A DNA stretch of 9,092 bases from Candidatus Pelagibacter sp. TMED197 (GTDB lineage: Bacteria; Pseudomonadota; Alphaproteobacteria; Pelagibacterales; Pelagibacteraceae). A program made the translations under genes and the position numbers. Location of the stretch: NCBI GenBank assembly GCA_002169755.1, contig NHIU01000008.1, forward strand, positions 1 through 9,092, given 5' to 3'. Under the pieces are notes generated by a model, which searched no databases, was not told where the DNA came from, and was given only the letters and a program-made list of their open reading frames with translations. Position 1 is the first letter of the stretch, and every line of letters begins with the position of its first letter. Below are positions 7,174 to 9,092 of this stretch, in pieces.

Positions 7174-7705
7174 TTTTATCTTTAGTATCTATTAGGTCTT
7201 CCGTAGAGGGAAACTCTTCAATTAAAATTTTACTTCCTTTATTTATAATATCAAATGAGAAAGCCTCCTCTGCTGATATACCCCAATTTTGATATGGATA
7301 AAACCAATTAAAAATAGAAAACAAACAAACAGAAATGATATATCCTTTAAAAAAACCAAATAAAAAGCCAAAAGCTTTATCTATTGGCCCAACTCCAGTC
7401 CAGGTTACAGCTCTACTCAATGATTTTCCAACTACAATTGTCAAAAAAAGTGTGAAAATAAAAATTGCTATCCCTAATCCAACATTATTTATAAAATCTG
7501 ATTGAATATATTCACTAACTATAGGTTTAAATCTTGGAACCAGTATTATGGTAACTACTGTTGAAAAAACCCATTTCATAAACGATATCAAGCTCAAAGA
7601 AAAACCTTTTAAAAAACATTGAATAATGCTGTAAAACAAGATGAGAAAAAAAAATAAATCAAATAAATTAAGACTATCTAAACTATCTTTAACCAAGTCA
7701 ATCAT
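7160..7705 (-). CDS. cvpA: CvpA family inner-membrane protein
   Basis: A 181-residue membrane protein with four hydrophobic segments at about 14-32, 36-56, 74-93 and 112-136, followed by a polar tail rich in Asp, Glu and Lys. This topology, the motif GPIDKAFGFLFGFFKG (106-121) before the last segment, and its place directly before purF identify CvpA. Its molecular role is still unclear; in enterobacteria it is tied to colicin V production and envelope/bile-salt tolerance. The ATG overlaps the exporter's stop codon by one base (TAATG on the minus strand), and its TAA (7160-7162) lies inside the start of purF, so all three genes look co-translated. The ~180-residue length is typical. No Shine-Dalgarno sequence precedes the start. 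Confidence 0.88.
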   Translation of the reverse strand: MIDLVKDSLDSLNLFDLFFFLILFYSIIQCFLKGFSLSLISFMKWVFSTVVTIILVPRFKPIVSEYIQSDFINNVGLGIAIFIFTLFLTIVVGKSLSRAVTWTGVGPIDKAFGFLFGFFKGYIISVCLFSIFNWFYPYQNWGISAEEAFSFDIINKGSKILIEEFPSTEDLIDTKDKIEKI

Positions 7706-8577
7706 TAAACTAAAATATTTTTTTTATCATCAAAAGGTTTAAACACTAATATTAATTTTGGAAGCAATGTTAGCACTGATATCATAGCTAACAACATAGC
7801 TATACCAGTAAATACACCAAAATAAATAGTAGGAATAAAATTTGATAATACTAAAATTGAAAAACCAAAAACAATAGTAATCGACGTATTTAAAATTGCA
7901 ACACCAACTGTGCTGTGACACCTATCTAAAGTTTTATCGTAATCTTTAATTTTAATAAATTCCTCTTTAAATCTATAAATATAATGAATACTATTATCTA
8001 CAGCAATTCCTATGGTAATCGCAGCTATTGTTATTGTCATCATATCCAAAGGTATTCCCAATAAACCAATTATTCCAAGAATAAAAAATGCAGCAATAAA
8101 ATTTGGCACAATTCCAATAAAAGAGAGCATTATATTTCTGAATAAAATAAAAAACATGGTGAAAATACCCAACATTACAATACCAAGTGTTAAGATTTGA
8201 GATTTGAATAGGCTTTGAAGTAAATTATTAAAAAGTATAAGGACTCCTGCCAATTTATATTCACTTTTATTCAAACCCAATTCTGTGTTTAACTCATTTT
8301 CTATTTTCTTTATTAATTCATTTCTTCTTAAATTCTCTAAAGAGTCTTTTATTCTTACGCTAATTCTAGCTTCATCTTTTTCTACAGAAATGTAAGGAGT
8401 AATTATTTCTTTTTTTATTTCATTCGGTATTTTGCTGTATAGGACAGCTATTTCTAAACTTTGTAAATCCTTATTATTTAAATCTTCAGCAACCCTTAAA
8501 ATTGAACCAAATGAAAGAACTTTTCCTATTTCTGGCAAAGACTCTAGATAATCATGAACTTTAAGGATCTTATCCAT
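7705..8577 (-). CDS. RND/MMPL-family exporter, C-terminal half (frame-shifted from the upstream part)
   Basis: The second half of a predicted exporter of the RND superfamily (COG1033/MMPL type), moving hydrophobic compounds out through proton-motive force. The 290 residues from ATG 8577 comprise the end of the second periplasmic loop (1-125), then five membrane segments at about 128-147, 153-173, 178-196, 229-246 and 250-277. The segment GIAVDNSIHYIYRF (190-203) matches the family's conserved TM10-11 acidic motif, and LLPKLILVFKPF (271-282) matches the usual last-helix ending. The ATG is internal to the ancestral gene: its frame remains open upstream, giving an acidic linker (FDEWEEENETDED) and YWFTRDK, wording I recall from exporters of this group. 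Only one transmembrane repeat is present, so this fragment alone is unlikely to transport. It precedes cvpA with a TAATG overlap. Confidence 0.82.
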   Translation of the reverse strand: MDKILKVHDYLESLPEIGKVLSFGSILRVAEDLNNKDLQSLEIAVLYSKIPNEIKKEIITPYISVEKDEARISVRIKDSLENLRRNELIKKIENELNTELGLNKSEYKLAGVLILFNNLLQSLFKSQILTLGIVMLGIFTMFFILFRNIMLSFIGIVPNFIAAFFILGIIGLLGIPLDMMTITIAAITIGIAVDNSIHYIYRFKEEFIKIKDYDKTLDRCHSTVGVAILNTSITIVFGFSILVLSNFIPTIYFGVFTGIAMLLAMISVLTLLPKLILVFKPFDDKKNILV

Positions 8578-9092
8578 TTTATCTCTAGTAAACCAATATT
8601 TAGCTTTATCCTCATCAGTTTCATTTTCTTCTTCCCATTCGTCAAATTCATCATTTTCTTTATTGGACTCTTTTTTTTTACAGGAAATTTTAAAATTATA
8701 TTTAATGGAGTAGTACCACCTAAATCATCATCAATTTTTTTCATCCCTTTGTAAATCTCTGTTTCTTTATCAAAGTAATTTATAAAACTATTTTCAACTT
8801 CTAGCTTAAATATTCCAACTATACTGAATATAATTATTAGCAATGTGCTTCCAAAAATAAGAATTTTATTGTTTTTAGTAAACGAAGCTAATGCGGAAGT
8901 AATGAAAGATTTTTCAGTGTCTTTAATATTTATTTCATTTGTAGATGAAAATAAATGCAATAAAGAAGGCAGTAATAAAAACGTAACTAATAATGAAACT
9001 ATCAGCCCTAAAGTCATCATCCATCCAAAATCTATAATTGGTTTTATTCCACTAAAAACTAAAGATAAAAAAGCACATATAGTAGTTAATAC
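8544..9092 (-). CDS. RND/MMPL-family exporter, middle part; runs off the right edge
   Basis: The upstream reading frame of the same exporter. It is open to the window edge, so the true start lies outside; 182 codons are visible. An ATG at 9018-9020 is internal, since 24 more in-frame codons before it (including SGIKPIIDFGWMM) match the usual end of the first RND transmembrane domain. Visible parts in order are TM5-TM6 ending LLLPSLLHLF, a short cytoplasmic loop, TM7 (ILIFGSTLLIIIFSIVGIF), and the start of the second periplasmic domain with DDLGGTTPLNIILKFP. After the A9 run at 8671-8679 the frame yields about 42 lysine/methionine-rich codons with no family likeness and stops at TAG 8544-8546. 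Homology continues in the -1 frame. If the break is real and not corrected, this would be a pseudogene. Confidence 0.82.
   Translation of the reverse strand, partial: VLTTICAFLSLVFSGIKPIIDFGWMMTLGLIVSLLVTFLLLPSLLHLFSSTNEINIKDTEKSFITSALASFTKNNKILIFGSTLLIIIFSIVGIFKLEVENSFINYFDKETEIYKGMKKIDDDLGGTTPLNIILKFPVKKKSPIKKMMNLTNGKKKMKLMRIKLNIGLLEIKWIRSLKFMII
8671..8679 (-). other. A9 frameshift site in the exporter gene
   Basis: On the minus strand nine A residues followed by G read, in the upstream frame, GTA AAA AAA AAG AGT. The last seven bases of that run (A AAA AAG) are the heptamer used for -1 frameshifting in E. coli dnaX, and they are in the correct phase. A -1 shift after AAG gives GAG TCC AAT and enters exactly the frame that encodes the rest of the exporter. 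Equivalent outcomes come from RNA polymerase adding one A, or from one missing A in the assembly. I see no AGGAG enhancer before it and no strong hairpin after it, so slippage or a base-count error seems likelier than classical ribosomal frameshifting. Confidence 0.8.

Noticed and set aside
8012..8200. Plus-strand open frame opposite the exporter transmembrane segments
   Set aside because: It is the complement of well-matched RND helices and shows no independent features.
8554..8754. Plus-strand open frame rich in Phe and Ile over the frameshift area
   Set aside because: It is the antisense image of the Lys/Glu-rich linker; its hydrophobicity follows from composition.
1..9092. tRNA, rRNA, CRISPR, insertion sequence, prophage or defence-type gene cluster
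   Set aside because: Coding sequence of housekeeping families fills nearly the whole window; no repeat-spacer pattern, terminal inverted repeat, transposase or cloverleaf was seen.

Overview
This is a very AT-rich, almost gap-free bacterial window. The longest non-coding gap is 32 bases, most genes touch or overlap, Shine-Dalgarno sequences are mostly absent, and lysine/asparagine/isoleucine codons and poly-A runs abound. PanB and PurF carry wording I associate with alphaproteobacteria (PanB DMPxGxYE and CDGQILV; PurF with a short propeptide and no Fe-S ligand set). A BamB-type outer-membrane lipoprotein also points to a Gram-negative proteobacterium. My best guess is a streamlined marine alphaproteobacterium of the SAR11/Pelagibacterales type; this is inference from composition and gene content, not a database match.

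Layout, plus strand (29-5728): guaB (IMP dehydrogenase without its CBS module), a small periplasmic TPR protein, guaA (GMP synthase), panB (ketopantoate hydroxymethyltransferase), a YfgM-like membrane-anchored TPR protein and a BamB-like propeller lipoprotein. Junctions are +1, 0, -1, -11 and +32 bases, so this reads as one transcription unit. Layout, minus strand (9092-5725): the distal part of a large RND/MMPL-type exporter that runs off the right edge, then cvpA, then purF, with 1-base and 14-base overlaps at the two gene junctions. The two units converge, and the stop codons of bamB and purF overlap at 5725-5728.

The theme is purine synthesis: PurF makes the committed step of the de novo pathway, while GuaB and GuaA turn IMP into GMP. 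PanB belongs to pantothenate/CoA synthesis, and the YfgM/BamB pair to envelope protein assembly.

The strongest oddities are: (1) the exporter is split by a -1 frame change exactly at an A9 run that reads A AAA AAG in the upstream frame, so it is either a recoding/slippage site, a real mutation or an assembly error; (2) IMP dehydrogenase has lost the regulatory Bateman (CBS pair) domain cleanly; (3) PurF has lost three of the four cysteines that bind the 4Fe-4S cluster in Bacillus-type enzymes; (4) a TPR protein with a CxxxC pair lies between guaB and guaA. I see no RNA gene, CRISPR array, insertion sequence or phage gene, and no clear candidate for an entirely new multi-gene system.
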